DNA of 32,546 bases from Muribaculaceae bacterium (GTDB taxonomy: Bacteria > Bacteroidota > Bacteroidia > Bacteroidales > Muribaculaceae): assembly GCA_021443235.1 (NCBI GenBank), contig JABUUJ010000013.1, forward strand, positions 4,480-37,025, given 5' to 3'. Positions 32,302-32,546 of the stretch are shown here, piece by piece (positions within the stretch are counted from its first letter, which is position 1; each line of letters begins with the position of its first letter). Below the pieces are notes generated by a model. That model saw only the letters and a program-made list of their open reading frames with translations. It did no database searches and had not been told where the DNA came from. The position numbers and the translations under genes were made by a program.

Positions 32302-32319
32302 ATAAATTTTTTGATTTAC

Positions 32320-32355
32320 GCTTCCTTTTGCCCCTGCGAAGGGGGCAAAGGAAGC
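32320..32355 (-). other. Large hairpin upstream of the dockerin gene
   Basis: On the + strand GCTTCCTTTTGCCCC and GGGGCAAAGGAAGC pair over 14 bp with one extra T. On the transcribed minus strand it lies about 20-55 nt before the start codon and lacks a T run, so it is either a leader hairpin or an inter-gene terminator without the usual tract. Confidence 0.6.
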
Positions 32356-32463
32356 AAGTTAAACAATAATTAATAATCTGAATACTTTAATATTTTAATA
32401 CTTGAATAAGTATTTAATATTTTGAATAATCTCAATATTTAAATACTTGAATATTCATTTCTC

Positions 32464-32491
32464 GCCATTAGCCATTAGCCATTAGCCATTA
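32464..32491. repeat. Four tandem GCCATTA heptamers at a stop codon
   Basis: Perfect copies at 32464, 32471, 32478 and 32485. On the minus strand the first unit begins with the stop codon TAA (32489-32491) of the partial dockerin gene. Confidence 0.9.
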
Positions 32492-32546
32492 GCCCAAAAT
32501 GATGTTGATGATGGCGTTGACATCGGCGATGTCGATGGTGCCGTCG
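32489..32546 (-). CDS. C-terminal fragment of a second dockerin protein
   Basis: Eighteen residues and the stop, reading DGTIDIADVNAIINIILG, the same as the end of the neighbouring dockerin protein. The rest of the gene lies beyond the window. DNA identity with 31579-31636 is high, with only about three differences in 58 bases. Confidence 0.88.
   Translation of the reverse strand, partial: DGTIDIADVNAIINIILG

Noticed and set aside
1..32546. Insertion sequence, integrase, prophage or rRNA genes
   Set aside because: No transposase, recombinase, phage gene or rRNA segment was recognised in the window.

Overview
The window looks like chromosomal DNA of a gut-type Bacteroidales bacterium (Bacteroidota), perhaps Muribaculaceae or Prevotellaceae. 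The signs are a SusD-like outer-membrane lipoprotein, many short lipoprotein signal peptides, a T9SS-like C-terminal tail, dockerin-tailed secreted proteins, DUF4143 ATPases, and promoters of the Bacteroidota form TTTG-N19-21-TAnnTTTG. Family-level placement is inference; no rRNA is present.

Layout. 1-1382: end of a SusD-like gene and a companion lipoprotein, closed by a terminator. 1511-2875 (-): AAA+ ATPase/DUF4143 (ATPase A) behind four direct repeats spaced exactly 33 bp. 3172-8428 (+): zinc-ribbon membrane protein, then a likely operon of mannose-1-phosphate guanylyltransferase, Lrp/AsnC regulator, D-2-hydroxyacid dehydrogenase and a large Ig-like lipoprotein. 8512-12116 (-): DUF4878 lipoprotein, papain-like amidase, GT2 glycosyltransferase, MtaB. 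12231-13178 (+): GH43 lipoprotein. 13620-15159 (+): two FKBP prolyl isomerases, with a three-copy 22-bp repeat array upstream. 15759-16841 (+): acyltransferase. 16895-16968 (-): tRNA with CAU anticodon. 17.2-17.6 kb: two promoter-terminator units without ORFs, candidate small RNAs. 17756-19117 (-): MATE transporter. 19302-25178 (+): outer membrane phospholipase A, SerRS, Na/Pi cotransporter, membrane-anchored TPR-LuxR regulator. 25469-26668 (-): PLP aminotransferase. 27001-29253 (+): second ATPase/DUF4143 (ATPase B) behind four direct repeats spaced exactly 23 bp, followed 3 nt later by a BASS-type transporter. 29359-32546 (-): repeat-rich secreted protein with a sorting tail, a dockerin protein, and the last 18 codons of a second dockerin protein.

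Most genes are ordinary housekeeping or envelope functions. The most unusual signal is that two divergent members of one ATPase family, 24 kb apart, each have their own helically phased tandem array at the promoter; the arrays differ in sequence and period, and a third similar array stands upstream of the FKBP pair. Other points worth a look are the two candidate small RNAs, four promoters whose -7 box lies only 5-8 nt from the start codon, a composite intergenic repeat found 3' of two unrelated genes, and near-identical dockerin DNA in neighbouring genes.
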